The translations under genes and the position numbers were made by a program. A model generated the notes under the pieces. The model was not told the DNA's origin and made no database searches. It was given only the letters and a program-made list of their open reading frames with translations. DNA of 64,000 nt from Rhodoblastus acidophilus (lineage in GTDB: Bacteria; Pseudomonadota; Alphaproteobacteria; Rhizobiales; Beijerinckiaceae), in contig NZ_JAOQNX010000001.1 in NCBI RefSeq assembly GCF_025961575.1, positions 1 to 64,000 on the forward strand, written 5' to 3'. Shown piece by piece: positions 7,316 to 19,748 of this stretch (position 1 is its first letter; every line of letters begins with the position of its first letter).

Positions 7316-10300
7316 ATGCGCCCGTTTTTCAGCCTTCGCCTTGCCGCCGTTTTTTTCCTCGCCGTCAGCACCGCCGCAGCCGCGCCGCCCAAGCCGGCCA
7401 AAGCGCCGCCGGCGAAAATCTATGTGAACGACGATCTCGCTTCCGAAGGCGACCAGCTCGCGCAAAAGGCCCAGGACGACACCAAGGAGCTGCGCGCCGG
7501 CACGCCGCCCGCGGAGCTGCGCCGCCAGTTCACCGAAGCCGCGCTGCGCAACGATATTCCACGACAGATCACGCTGCTCCAGGCGCTCGCCGCCGCCACC
7601 CCCGACGATTCGTCCCTGTGGCTGGCGCTCGGGCGCGCCGAACTCTCCGCCGCCTCGCGAAAAGATTTTGACGAAGGCAAGCAGAAGGATTTGGCGCAGG
7701 CCGCGGCCTGGCTCGCCTACCAAAAAGCGAAAAATGGCGCCGACGAGGCCAACGCCCTCGCCCTGATCGGCCAAGTCTACGCCACACGCGACTCCTGGCG
7801 CGACGCGCTGAACGTCAACGCCCTCGCGCTCAAAGCCCATGACGATCCCGAATTGCGCAAGCTCTATGAAGACATGCGCGAGAAGCATGGCTTCAGGGTT
7901 CTCAAATATACGATCGACAACGAATCGGCCAATCCGCGCGCCTGCTTCCAGTTCTCCGAAGACCTTTTAAGGACCCGCACCGATTTCGCGCCCTTCGTGA
8001 CCGTCGCCGGCCAGAGCTCTCCCGCCATTTCCCAGGACAGCCAGCAGCTCTGCGTGGAAAACCTAAGGCATGGCGAGCATTACGCCGTGACGCTGCGCGC
8101 CGGCCTGCCCTCGCAGGTCGGCGAGGACCTGCTCCATCCGCAAAACTACGATCTCTACATCCGCGACCGCAGCCCCAGCGCCCATTTCACCGGCCGCAAT
8201 TACGTGCTGCCTCGCGTCGGCCCCGAAGGCCTGCCGATCGTCTCGGTGAACACCAAAAAAATCAACGTCGAGATTTTTCGCGTCGGCGACCGCAACCTGC
8301 TGCCGACCATCCGCTCCGAGGATTTTTTAAGCCAGCTCAGCGGCTACCGCCTGCAACAGCTCGGCGCCGCCAATGGAACAAAAATCTGGAGCGGATCGCT
8401 CGACGCCAAATCCGAGCTGAACAAGGATGTGATCACCGATTTCCCGGTGCTGGAGGCGATGGGACCGCCGCAGCCGGGCGTCTATGTGATGAGCGCGCGC
8501 GCCGCCGACGACCTCGCCAGCGAAGACAGCTACGACACCCAGGCGACGCAATGGTTTGTGGTCTCCGACCTGGGCCTCACCGCGCTGAGCGCGCCCGACG
8601 GCATTTCCGTGCTGGTCCGTTCGCTCGCGGACGCCGCGCCGAAAGCGAGCGTCGAGGTGCGCCTGTTGGCGAAAAACAATGAGGTGCTGGCGACAGGTAA
8701 AACCGACGCGCAGGGGGCGGTTCGCTTCGACCCCGGCCTGTCGCGCGGCGAAGGCGGGCTCGCCCCCGGCCTGATCCTGGCGAATGACGGCAAGGCCGAC
8801 GCCAATTTTTTGGACCTGCAACAAAGCGCCTTCGACCTCGCCGACCGCGGCGTGAAGGGCCGCGTCGCGCCAACCAAACTCGACGCCTTTGTCTATGCCG
8901 AGCGCGGGGTCTATCGCTCCAACGAAACCGTGTTCCTCACCGCCCTGCTGCGCGACGCCCAGGGGACCGCCGTCGCCCAGACCCCGGTGACCCTGGTGGT
9001 CAAGCGCCCCGACGGCGTCGAATTTTTGCGCACCACCACGACCGACCAGGGCCTGGGCGGGCGCAGCCTGTCCTTCAAACTTCCGGCCAACGCCAATTCC
9101 GGCGGCTGGACGGTCGAGGCTTTTGTTGACCCCAAGAGTCCCGCACTCGGCGAAACCTCGTTCCTGGTGGAAGATTACATCCCCGAGCGCATGGACATGA
9201 CGCTCGCGACCAAAGCCGCCAACGCAAGGCCGGGCGAAACCATCAATGTGGACGCCACCCTGCGCTATCTCTATGGCGCGCCCGGCGCCGGCCTCGCCAT
9301 TTCGGGCGAAGTCGAGATCAGCCAGGCCAAGGACCACGGCCTGCCCGCGCTCGCCGGCTATGAGGCGGGAACGACCGACGAAGACTTTTCCAACATCAAG
9401 AACGACGTCGAGACCGACGCCGAAACGGACGACCAGGGCAAGGCGAGCGTCGAAATCCCCCTGCCGGAAGCCCAGGCCACAAGGCCGCTCGAAGCCAAGA
9501 TCACCCTGCGCGCCGGCGAGACGGGCGGGCGCGCCATCGAGCGCCAGGTTTTCGTGCCGCTGCTGCCGAACACCAGCCTGATCGGCGTGAAGAAAACTTT
9601 TGGGACGCTCAGCGAAGGCGCCCAGGCGACGTTCGACGTCATTGCGATTGGCCCCGACGGCAAGCGCAAGGCGCAGAAAAATGTGCAATGGACGCTGTAC
9701 CGCGTGAACAATGATTATCAGTGGTACAAGCAGGACGGCCGCTGGACCTTTGAGCAGGTCAATTCGACGTCAAAAATCGCCTCCGGCCTGATCGAGCTGA
9801 CCAAGGACCAACCGGCGAAAATCGCGGCGCTGGTTGGGCTGGGCCGCTATCGGCTCGACCTGCGCGGCGAGGACCCCAAGGACGCGCAAACCTCCGTCAG
9901 CTTCGACTCCGGCTGGTCGAGCGAAGCCAAGGCCCCCACCCCCGACCTGCTCGACCTCACGCTCGACAAATCCGCCTATGCCAGCGGCGACACGCTGGTG
10001 GCCAAAATCACCGCCCGCGCCGACAGCAAGGCGACCCTCGCCATCATTGGCGACAAGACCCACGCCACCGTGCTCGCCGATCTGAAAAAGGGCGAGAACG
10101 AAATCAAATTGCCGGTGGGCGCCGACTGGGGCGCCGGCGCCTATGCGGTGGCGCTGGCCCATCGCCCGCTGGACAAGGCGGCGCAGCGCAATCCCGGCCG
10201 CGCCATCGGCGTCGCCTGGTTCGCCATCGACGCCCCCGCGCACAAGCTCGACGTGGCGATCAAGGCGCCGCCCAAGGCCAGCCCACGCGAAAAGCTGACG

Positions 10301-12556
10301 GTCCCACTGGTGATCAGCGGCCTGTCAGCAGGCGATGAGGCCTATGTCACGGTCTCCGCCGTCGACCTCGGCATTCTCAATCTGACGCGCTACCAGACTC
10401 CGGACCCGCGCAGCTATTTCTACGGGCAAAAACTGCTGTCGGCGGAAGTGCGCGATCTCTACGGCCTGCTCATTGACGGCCTTCAGGGAACGCGCGGCGC
10501 GATCCGCAGCGGCGGCGATTCCGGCGGCCCCGAAGCCGGCGTGGAAAAGCCGACCCAGGAGCCGCTCGCGCTCTATTCCGGCCTGGTCAAAGTGGGACCA
10601 GACGGCAAGGCGCAAGTCTCCTTCGACATGCCGGCCTTCAACGGCACGGTGCGGCTCACCGCCGTCGCCTGGACGAAGAAGGCGGCGGGCTCGGCCTCGG
10701 CGGATGTGATCGTGCGCGACCCCGTAGTGGTCCAAGCCAGCCTGCCCCGCTTCCTCGCGCTGAACGATCAGTCGCGGCTCAACCTGCGCATCGACAATGT
10801 CGAGGGCGCAGCCGGCGACTATCGCATCGACGTGCAACCGCAAGGCGGGGTGGCTGGCGATCTGCATCGCACCCTAAAACTCGCGGCCAAGGCGGCGACC
10901 ACGCTCGACATTCCGCTGCGCGCGGAAAAAATCGGCGCGGGCGCCGTCCAGGTGTCGCTCGCTGGCCCTAACTTCTCCGTCACGCAAACCCTGCCGCTGC
11001 AAGTGGAGCCGGGAACCTCTCCGGTGGGCCGGCGCGACATCCGCGAAATCGCGCCGGGCGAGAGCCTGACGCTCAACACCGCTTTGCTCACGGACTTTTT
11101 GCCGGGCACGGGCGCGGTGGCGGTGAGCGTCTCGCCGCTCGCCGGCATCGACGCCGCCGCCCTGTTGCACCGGCTCGACGTCTATCCCTATTCCTGTTCC
11201 GAGCAGACCGTGAGCCGCGCGCTGCCGCTGCTCTATGTCAACAAGCTCACGCAGGCCCGCCACTACGCCTTCTCCGAGGACATTCCCACCCGTATCAGCG
11301 CCGCGATCAAGACCCTGCTGGCGCGCCAGGATTCTTCGGGTTCGTTCGGCCTGTGGTCGGCGAGCGGCCCCGAGGACATCTGGCTCAACGCCTATGTCAC
11401 CGACTTTTTGACCCGCGCGCGCGAAAACGCCTACGAGGTCCCGCAAAAAGCCATGGACCTCGCGCTCGATCGCCTGCGCAATTATGTCGTCAACACCACG
11501 GAGGTCGACGCCGATAAGAGCGCGCCGCTCGCCTATGCGATCTATGTCCTGGCGCGCAACGGCCGCCCGGTGAGCGGCGATCTGCGCTATCTCACCGACG
11601 CCAAACTCGACGTCTTTTCGACGCCGCTGGCGCGGGCGCAACTCGCCGGCGCCGCCGCCCTGCTGGGCGACAAGGCGCGGGCCTCGCGCGTCTTCCTCGC
11701 CGCCGCGGATAGCCTGAACGGCGCCAAGCCCTCGCAATACTCGCGCCCCGACTTCGGTTCGTCGCTGCGCGACGGCGCCGGCCTGTTGGCGCTGGGCGCG
11801 GAAGGCGCCGCCGATCCATCGGTGTTGATCAAGGCGGCCAAATTCGTCGATGGCGAGAGCGTCAAGCTGCATGAGGGCTCGACCCAGGAGCAAAGCTGGC
11901 TGGTGCTGGCGGCGCAGGCGACGGCGGCGCAGGCGCAAAACCTGAAAATCGCGGTGGACGGCGCCGCGACGCAAGGCCCGTTCAGCGCCCGCTACGAGGA
12001 CGCCGTTTTGGCGAAAAAACCCGTGACCATCACCAATGCCAACGACAAGCCGCTGCGCATCGGCATCGACATTTCGGGCCGCCCGACGACGCCCGAGCCT
12101 GCGGAAAGTCGCGGCTATGCGCTGGAGCGCGGCCTGTTCCACATGGACGGCTCTCCGGCAGATCCCCAACACATCGCGCAAAACGAGCGTCTGGTGGCGA
12201 CGATCAAAGTGGTGGAGACGGAAGCCGCCTTCGCCCGGCTCGTCCTTGAGGACCGCCTGCCCGCGGGCCTGGAAATCGACAATCCCGCGCTCTACGACGG
12301 CGGCTCGACCGAGGGCCTGAATTGGGTCAAGGCCGATGTCGAGCCCAGCCACACCGAATACAAGGACGACCGCTTCGTCGCCTCGTTCGAGCGATCAGGC
12401 TCGGAAAAGGCGACGTTCACCGTGGCCTATATCGTCCGCGCGGTGAGCCCCGGCCGCTACGTGCAGCCCCCGGCGCTGATCGAAGACATGTACAGGCCGG
12501 AACGTTTTGGTCGCACAGGCTTTGGCGAAGTGGTCGTCGAGGCGCCCAAGAAGTGA
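7316..12556 (+). CDS. Bacterial alpha-2-macroglobulin family protein (large periplasmic protease trap)
   Basis: 1746 aa. A Sec signal peptide is visible (hydrophobic LAAVFFLAVSTAAAA, likely cut near residue 22). It has repeated MG-type beta-sandwich domains, a bait region, and the thioester motif CSEQ with Cys1294 in YPYSCSEQTVSR, followed by a helical thioester-domain stretch and a C-terminal receptor-like domain. It traps external proteases in the periplasm. It is paired with pbpC directly downstream, the classic a2M-PBP1C partnership for periplasm defence and cell-wall repair. Unlike E. coli YfhM, no lipobox cysteine follows the signal peptide, so it looks soluble. The start ATG is preceded by AAAGGGAG. 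The large reading frame is intact. Confidence 0.93.
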   Translation: MRPFFSLRLAAVFFLAVSTAAAAPPKPAKAPPAKIYVNDDLASEGDQLAQKAQDDTKELRAGTPPAELRRQFTEAALRNDIPRQITLLQALAAATPDDSSLWLALGRAELSAASRKDFDEGKQKDLAQAAAWLAYQKAKNGADEANALALIGQVYATRDSWRDALNVNALALKAHDDPELRKLYEDMREKHGFRVLKYTIDNESANPRACFQFSEDLLRTRTDFAPFVTVAGQSSPAISQDSQQLCVENLRHGEHYAVTLRAGLPSQVGEDLLHPQNYDLYIRDRSPSAHFTGRNYVLPRVGPEGLPIVSVNTKKINVEIFRVGDRNLLPTIRSEDFLSQLSGYRLQQLGAANGTKIWSGSLDAKSELNKDVITDFPVLEAMGPPQPGVYVMSARAADDLASEDSYDTQATQWFVVSDLGLTALSAPDGISVLVRSLADAAPKASVEVRLLAKNNEVLATGKTDAQGAVRFDPGLSRGEGGLAPGLILANDGKADANFLDLQQSAFDLADRGVKGRVAPTKLDAFVYAERGVYRSNETVFLTALLRDAQGTAVAQTPVTLVVKRPDGVEFLRTTTTDQGLGGRSLSFKLPANANSGGWTVEAFVDPKSPALGETSFLVEDYIPERMDMTLATKAANARPGETINVDATLRYLYGAPGAGLAISGEVEISQAKDHGLPALAGYEAGTTDEDFSNIKNDVETDAETDDQGKASVEIPLPEAQATRPLEAKITLRAGETGGRAIERQVFVPLLPNTSLIGVKKTFGTLSEGAQATFDVIAIGPDGKRKAQKNVQWTLYRVNNDYQWYKQDGRWTFEQVNSTSKIASGLIELTKDQPAKIAALVGLGRYRLDLRGEDPKDAQTSVSFDSGWSSEAKAPTPDLLDLTLDKSAYASGDTLVAKITARADSKATLAIIGDKTHATVLADLKKGENEIKLPVGADWGAGAYAVALAHRPLDKAAQRNPGRAIGVAWFAIDAPAHKLDVAIKAPPKASPREKLTVPLVISGLSAGDEAYVTVSAVDLGILNLTRYQTPDPRSYFYGQKLLSAEVRDLYGLLIDGLQGTRGAIRSGGDSGGPEAGVEKPTQEPLALYSGLVKVGPDGKAQVSFDMPAFNGTVRLTAVAWTKKAAGSASADVIVRDPVVVQASLPRFLALNDQSRLNLRIDNVEGAAGDYRIDVQPQGGVAGDLHRTLKLAAKAATTLDIPLRAEKIGAGAVQVSLAGPNFSVTQTLPLQVEPGTSPVGRRDIREIAPGESLTLNTALLTDFLPGTGAVAVSVSPLAGIDAAALLHRLDVYPYSCSEQTVSRALPLLYVNKLTQARHYAFSEDIPTRISAAIKTLLARQDSSGSFGLWSASGPEDIWLNAYVTDFLTRARENAYEVPQKAMDLALDRLRNYVVNTTEVDADKSAPLAYAIYVLARNGRPVSGDLRYLTDAKLDVFSTPLARAQLAGAAALLGDKARASRVFLAAADSLNGAKPSQYSRPDFGSSLRDGAGLLALGAEGAADPSVLIKAAKFVDGESVKLHEGSTQEQSWLVLAAQATAAQAQNLKIAVDGAATQGPFSARYEDAVLAKKPVTITNANDKPLRIGIDISGRPTTPEPAESRGYALERGLFHMDGSPADPQHIAQNERLVATIKVVETEAAFARLVLEDRLPAGLEIDNPALYDGGSTEGLNWVKADVEPSHTEYKDDRFVASFERSGSEKATFTVAYIVRAVSPGRYVQPPALIEDMYRPERFGRTGFGEVVVEAPKK

Positions 12557-12565
12557 GATGCGAGG

Positions 12566-12621
12566 CCCGCCCTCGTGGTTCGAGACGGACGCCTTGCGGC
12601 GTCCTCCTCACCATGAGGGCT
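12566..12621 (-). repeat. Dispersed palindromic repeat, family B (inverted copy)
   Basis: CCCGCCCTCGTGGTTCGAGA through to CACCATGAGGGCT is the reverse complement, with a few changes, of the copy at 12653-12711. Together they form a large inverted repeat around a ~31-bp spacer just before and inside the start of pbpC. The family recurs at 44411-44468 and, degenerate, at 34687-34760. Confidence 0.8.
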
Positions 12622-12637
12622 ACCGACAGGCTGTGTG

Positions 12638-14794
12638 ATGGACCCCAACATTAGCCCTCACCCTGAGGAGGCTCCGCAGGAGCCGTCTCGAAGGGCGGGG
12701 GCGGTCCACGACGCTTCAGACCGCGACCCACGCTTCCTCAAAGCTTTTGTCGCCGTCTTCATCCTCGGCCTCGCCATCCCCTCAGCCCAAAGCGAACTCC
12801 AGCGCCGCATGGGTCCCCCGGACCTCTCCGCACTGCATACATCCTCGACCTTCGCCCTCGACCGCAACGGCGTCCTGCTGCGCGCCTTCGCCGCCCCGGA
12901 CGGACGCTGGCGCCTGCCGGCGAAAGCCGACGAGGTCGACCCCAAATTTTTCGCCCTGCTCAAAGCCTATGAGGACAAGCGCTACGAAAACCATTCCGGC
13001 GTCGATCTGCGCGCCCTCGCCCGCGCGCTTTGGCAATATGCCACCCATGGCCGCGCGCTCTCCGGCGCCTCGACGCTGTCCATGCAGGCCGCGCGACTGC
13101 TCGAACCCCGCGCCCCCCACACGTTTGCCGCCAAACTCAAGCAAATCTATCGCGCCAAACAATTGGAAGCGCGCTTCTCCAAAAAGCAGATTTTCGAAAT
13201 CTACCTGGCGCTGGCCCCCTATGGCGGCAATGTCGAAGGCCTGCGCGCCGCCAGTCTCGCCTATTTCGGCAAGGAGCCGCGCCGCCTGAGCACCGGCGAG
13301 GCCGCCCTGCTGGTCGCCCTGCCCCAGGCGCCGGAATCCCGCCGTCCCGACCGCGCGCCGGCGCGGGCGCGGGCCGCCCGCGACCGGGTGATCGACCGGG
13401 CGCTGGCCGCCCATGTGATCACGGCGGAAGACGCCCGCCGCGCCAAGGCCGAACCGCCGCCGATCCGGCGAAAGGATTTTCCCAATCTCGCCGCGCAGGT
13501 CACCGACCAGCTGATCAAAACCCAGCCGGACCGGCGCGTGCTTCGTCTCACCTATGACGCGCGCCTGCAAAAGAGCCTGGAGGAGCTGGTCCAGCGCAAA
13601 TGCGAGCGCCTCGGCCCAAAGCTCACCGCAGCAATCATCGTCATCGACAATAGCAACGGCCATGTGCTCGCCCATGTCGGCGGCGCCGATTATTTTTCCA
13701 AGGATCGCGCCGGCGCCCTCGACATGGCCCGCGCGCTGCGCTCGCCGGGATCGACCCTAAAACCCTTCATCTACGCCACCGCCTTCGCCGAGGGCCTCGC
13801 CCATCCCGAAACCCTCCTTGATGATTCCCCGGCGCGCTACGGCCTCTGGCGCCCGGTCAATTTCGACGACACGTTCCACGGATCGGTCACGGCGCGCAAA
13901 GCCCTGCAATTCTCCCTCAACCTGCCGGCGGCCCAGCTTCTCAACGAGGTCGGTCCGGCCCGCCTGCTCGCCCGCCTGCGCAGCGCCGGCCTGCAACTGA
14001 CGCTCCCCAAAAACTCCGACGTCGGCCTCGCCATCGGCCTCGGCGGCGTCGGCGCGCGGCTGATCGACCTGACCCGCGCCTATGCCGCCTTCGCCCGCGA
14101 CGGCGTCGCCCCCGATCTCACCGAAAACCTCGACGATCCGCCAAAGCCTGAAAACCGTCGCCTCACCGAACCGGCGAGCGCCTGGCAGATCGCCGACATC
14201 TTGCGCGGCGCTCCGCCCCCCGACAATGGCGCGAGCGGCCGCATCGCCTTCAAGACCGGCACGTCCTACGGCTACCGCGACGCGCTCGCCATCGGTTTCG
14301 ACAAAGCCCACACGATCGGCGTCTGGGTGGGGCGCGCCGACAATGGCCCGGTTCCCGGCCTGATCGGCCGCCAAATCGCCGCGCCCCTCCTGTTCGACGC
14401 TTTCGCACGGCTCGGCGGCGCCAACGAACCGGTCCCGCGTCCGGAAAACGTGCTTCAGGCCCGCAACAGCGCCGACCTGCCGCCGCCTTTGCGCCATTTG
14501 CGCCATGGCGCGAAAACCATGGCGGCGACCCACGCCAATCCGCTGAAAATCTTCTTCCCGCCGGAAGGCGCGCGCATCGATCTCGGTTTAAGCCAGGGCC
14601 ATGACAAGAGCGATCTGACGCTCAAAGCCCAGGGCGGCGCCCCGCCCTTCACCTGGACGGTCAATGGCGCGCCGATCCAGCAAGCCGCCCAGCGCCACGA
14701 GGCGCGCTGGACGCCGGACGGCGCCGGTTTCGCCCGCGTCTCCGTCATCGACGCCAATGGCGCGAGCGACAGCGTGCTGGTGCGGCTGGAGTAG
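12638..14794 (+). CDS. pbpC: Penicillin-binding protein 1C (bifunctional transglycosylase/transpeptidase)
   Basis: 718 aa from the ATG at 12638 (a GTG lies one codon upstream). After an unusual N-terminus comes one membrane anchor (about residues 35-50). Next is the GT51 glycosyltransferase domain, with catalytic Glu in AYEDKRYENH (~112) and GASTLSMQ (~143-150). The transpeptidase domain follows, with SxxK in GSTLKPF (Ser about 372), SLN in FSLNLPA and KTGTS (Lys about 539). The C-terminal PBP1C-specific domain is about residues 620-718. It polymerises and crosslinks peptidoglycan in the periplasm and probably works with the upstream a2M protein. Residues 3-30 are encoded by a dispersed palindromic repeat (copy at 12653-12711), yet no later start would keep the anchor. 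Confidence 0.92.
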   Translation: MDPNISPHPEEAPQEPSRRAGAVHDASDRDPRFLKAFVAVFILGLAIPSAQSELQRRMGPPDLSALHTSSTFALDRNGVLLRAFAAPDGRWRLPAKADEVDPKFFALLKAYEDKRYENHSGVDLRALARALWQYATHGRALSGASTLSMQAARLLEPRAPHTFAAKLKQIYRAKQLEARFSKKQIFEIYLALAPYGGNVEGLRAASLAYFGKEPRRLSTGEAALLVALPQAPESRRPDRAPARARAARDRVIDRALAAHVITAEDARRAKAEPPPIRRKDFPNLAAQVTDQLIKTQPDRRVLRLTYDARLQKSLEELVQRKCERLGPKLTAAIIVIDNSNGHVLAHVGGADYFSKDRAGALDMARALRSPGSTLKPFIYATAFAEGLAHPETLLDDSPARYGLWRPVNFDDTFHGSVTARKALQFSLNLPAAQLLNEVGPARLLARLRSAGLQLTLPKNSDVGLAIGLGGVGARLIDLTRAYAAFARDGVAPDLTENLDDPPKPENRRLTEPASAWQIADILRGAPPPDNGASGRIAFKTGTSYGYRDALAIGFDKAHTIGVWVGRADNGPVPGLIGRQIAAPLLFDAFARLGGANEPVPRPENVLQARNSADLPPPLRHLRHGAKTMAATHANPLKIFFPPEGARIDLGLSQGHDKSDLTLKAQGGAPPFTWTVNGAPIQQAAQRHEARWTPDGAGFARVSVIDANGASDSVLVRLE
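12653..12711 (+). repeat. Dispersed palindromic repeat, family B (copy inside the pbpC reading frame)
   Basis: AGCCCTCACCCTGAGGAGGC, then GCAGGAGCCGTCTCGAAGGG, then CGGGGGCGGTCCACGAC. This is the same element as at 44411-44468 and, inverted, at 12566-12621. Here it is translated as the first ~25 residues of PBP1C. Confidence 0.8.
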
Positions 14795-14900
14795 TAAAAA
14801 CAACGCGGGAGCGCCCGCAAAATCGAAGCGCGGCGCTGGCAATCCGCCGGCCGGGGTCGTACCATGGCCGCAAATCGCCCCTTTCCTCTCAGGAAGCCAC

Positions 14901-17402
<2,502 letters not shown>

Positions 17403-17403
17403 T

Positions 17404-19686
17404 ATGAGCAAGTCCCCCACACGCGCCCAAGGCGCCAAAAAAACCGCGGACAAAGCCGCGAAACCAGCCGCGGAAAAAATCACCAAACCGGGCGTCGGCG
17501 GGGCGCCCGCCGGCGACATATCCGCGCTCGCGGGCGGCCGCCACGCTGACCCCTTCGCCGTGCTCGGCCCCCATGCCGTCACGGGTGGAACCATCATCCG
17601 CGCCCACGCCCCAGGAGCGAAAAAAGTCACCGCGCTGATCGAGGGCGGCGAAACACTCGCCCTCGCCTCACGCGGCAGCGATTTTTTCGAGGGCGTGACG
17701 CCGCGGGCAAAACCCTTCGCCTATCGCCTGCGCGCCGAAAATGCGGGGGGCGCGTGGGAATGGGACGACCCCTATCGCTTCGGCCCGCTGCTCGGCCCGC
17801 TCGACGACCATTTGCTGGTCGAGGGCGCGCATCTGCAACTCTATGAGCGCCTCGGCGCGCACGCCCTCACCCATGAGGGCGTCGCGGGCGTGCATTTTTC
17901 CGTCTGGGCGCCCCAGGCCCAGCGCGTCTCCGTGGTCGGCGACTTCAACCAATGGGACGGCCGCCGCCATGTGATGCGCAAGCGCATCGATTCCGGCCTG
18001 TGGGAGATTTTCGTCCCCGAACTCACCCCCGGCGTGTTCTACAAATATGAAATCCTCGGCGCGACCGGGCACATCCTGCCGCTGAAGGCCGACCCGTTCG
18101 GCCAGCAGCAGCAATTGCGGCCCTCGACCGCCAGCCTGGTGACGCCTGAGCCCACTTTCGCCTGGGGCGACGCCGAATGGTTGAACGCGCGCGCGCAAAC
18201 GGACGCGCGCCGCGCCGCCATGTCGATCTACGAGGTCCATCTCGGCTCCTGGCAACGCGCCTACGATCCCGAGGAGCCGGACGGCCGCTTCCTCAGCTAT
18301 GACGAACTCGCGGACACGCTGATCCCCTATGCGAAAAACCTGGGGTTCACGCATCTCGAACTGCTGCCGGTGTCCGAACACCCGCTCGACGCCTCCTGGG
18401 GCTACCAGCCGGTCGGCCTCTACGCGCCGACGTCCCGCTTCGGCGATCCCGACGGGTTCAGGCGCTTCGTCGACCGCGCCCATCGCGAAGGCCTCGGCAT
18501 CATCCTCGACTGGGTGCCCGCGCATTTCCCGGTGGACGCCCACGGCCTCGCTTATTTCGACGGCGCCGCGCTCTACGAACATCCGGATCCGCGCCGGGGC
18601 TTTCACCCCGACTGGAACACCGCGATCTATGATTTCGGTCGCCGCGAGGTCGCCAATTTTCTCTGCGTGAACGCGCTCTACTGGTTCGAGCAATTCCACG
18701 TGGACGGGCTGCGCGTCGACGCCGTCGCCTCCATGCTCTATCTCGACTATTCGCGCAAACCGGGGGAATGGCTGCCCAACGAGCGCGGCGGCAACGAGAA
18801 TTTCGACGCCGTCGCCTTCCTGCAACGGGTGAACGAACTGGTCTACGCGCGCTATCCCGGCGCGATGATGATCGCCGAGGAATCCACGGCCTGGCCGGGC
18901 GTCTCGCATCCGGTCTATGCCGGCGGCCTGGGCTTCGGCTTCAAATGGAACATGGGCTGGATGAACGACACCTTGCGCTACATCAGCAAGGATCCGGTCT
19001 ATCGCCGCTGGAGCCACCAATGGCTCACCTTCAGCCTGCTCTACGCGTTCAGCGAAAACTTCATCCTGCCGATCTCCCATGACGAGGTCGTCCACGGCAA
19101 GGGGCCGCTGATCGGCAAGATGCCGGGCGACGAATGGCGGCGCTTCGCCAACGCCCGCGCCTTCCTCGCCTATATGTGGGCGCATCCCGGCAAAAAGCTG
19201 CTGTTCATGGGCCAGGAGTTCGGCCAGACCAGCGAATGGACCGAGACCCGGGCGCTGGACTGGCATTTGCTGCAATATGCGCCGCACCAGGGCCTGTCGC
19301 GGCTGGTCGGCGACCTCAACCGGCTCTATCGCGAGCACCCGGCGCTGCATGGCCGCGACTGCGAGGGCGACGGTTTCCAGTGGATCGACGCCGACGACGC
19401 CGACAATTCCGTGCTGTCCTGGGTGCGCCGCAGCCCCGGCGCGCCGACCGTCGCCTTCGTCGTCAACTTCACCCCGGTGCCGCGTCCCGATTATCTGATC
19501 GGCCTGCCTCAGGCTGGGCGCTGGCGGGAAATCCTCAACACCGACGCCGCCGTCTATGGCGGCTCCGGCCAGGGCAATCTCGGCGGCGTCACCGCGCATC
19601 CGCACCCACACCGGAATTTTCCGGCCTCCGCGCGGGTGAACGCGCCGCCCTTGGCCGCGTTGATGCTGATTCTTGATCCGGACTGA
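17404..19686 (+). CDS. glgB: 1,4-alpha-glucan branching enzyme
   Basis: 760 aa GH13 enzyme that introduces alpha-1,6 branches into glycogen. The Lys/Ala-rich N-terminal tail of about 35 residues is followed by an N1 domain, then a CBM48 domain ([20 protein letters not shown] near 168-187). The catalytic barrel has nucleophile Asp439 in [12 protein letters not shown] and acid/base Glu492 in MIAEEST, and the transition-state Asp is in [12 protein letters not shown]. The Asp-Glu spacing of 53 equals that of E. coli GlgB (405/458). The first ATG is used, 1 bp after the glgP stop. Confidence 0.96.
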   Translation: MSKSPTRAQGAKKTADKAAKPAAEKITKPGVGGAPAGDISALAGGRHADPFAVLGPHAVTGGTIIRAHAPGAKKVTALIEGGETLALASRGSDFFEGVTPRAKPFAYRLRAENAGGAWEWDDPYRFGPLLGPLDDHLLVEGAHLQLYERLGAHALTHEGVAGVHFSVWAPQAQRVSVVGDFNQWDGRRHVMRKRIDSGLWEIFVPELTPGVFYKYEILGATGHILPLKADPFGQQQQLRPSTASLVTPEPTFAWGDAEWLNARAQTDARRAAMSIYEVHLGSWQRAYDPEEPDGRFLSYDELADTLIPYAKNLGFTHLELLPVSEHPLDASWGYQPVGLYAPTSRFGDPDGFRRFVDRAHREGLGIILDWVPAHFPVDAHGLAYFDGAALYEHPDPRRGFHPDWNTAIYDFGRREVANFLCVNALYWFEQFHVDGLRVDAVASMLYLDYSRKPGEWLPNERGGNENFDAVAFLQRVNELVYARYPGAMMIAEESTAWPGVSHPVYAGGLGFGFKWNMGWMNDTLRYISKDPVYRRWSHQWLTFSLLYAFSENFILPISHDEVVHGKGPLIGKMPGDEWRRFANARAFLAYMWAHPGKKLLFMGQEFGQTSEWTETRALDWHLLQYAPHQGLSRLVGDLNRLYREHPALHGRDCEGDGFQWIDADDADNSVLSWVRRSPGAPTVAFVVNFTPVPRPDYLIGLPQAGRWREILNTDAAVYGGSGQGNLGGVTAHPHPHRNFPASARVNAPPLAALMLILDPD

Positions 19687-19748
19687 CCGGATTCATGCCA
19701 GTGTAACACCAAGACCCTATTTCCGGCTCAAATCGCAAGGAAAACCAT

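Noticed and set aside
10874-12352. 492-aa leftward open frame opposite the alpha-2-macroglobulin gene
   Set aside because: It has shadow composition, and the rightward gene carries intact motifs throughout.
17668-19611. 647-aa leftward open frame opposite glgB
   Set aside because: It is antisense to a clear branching enzyme, with no recognisable motifs.
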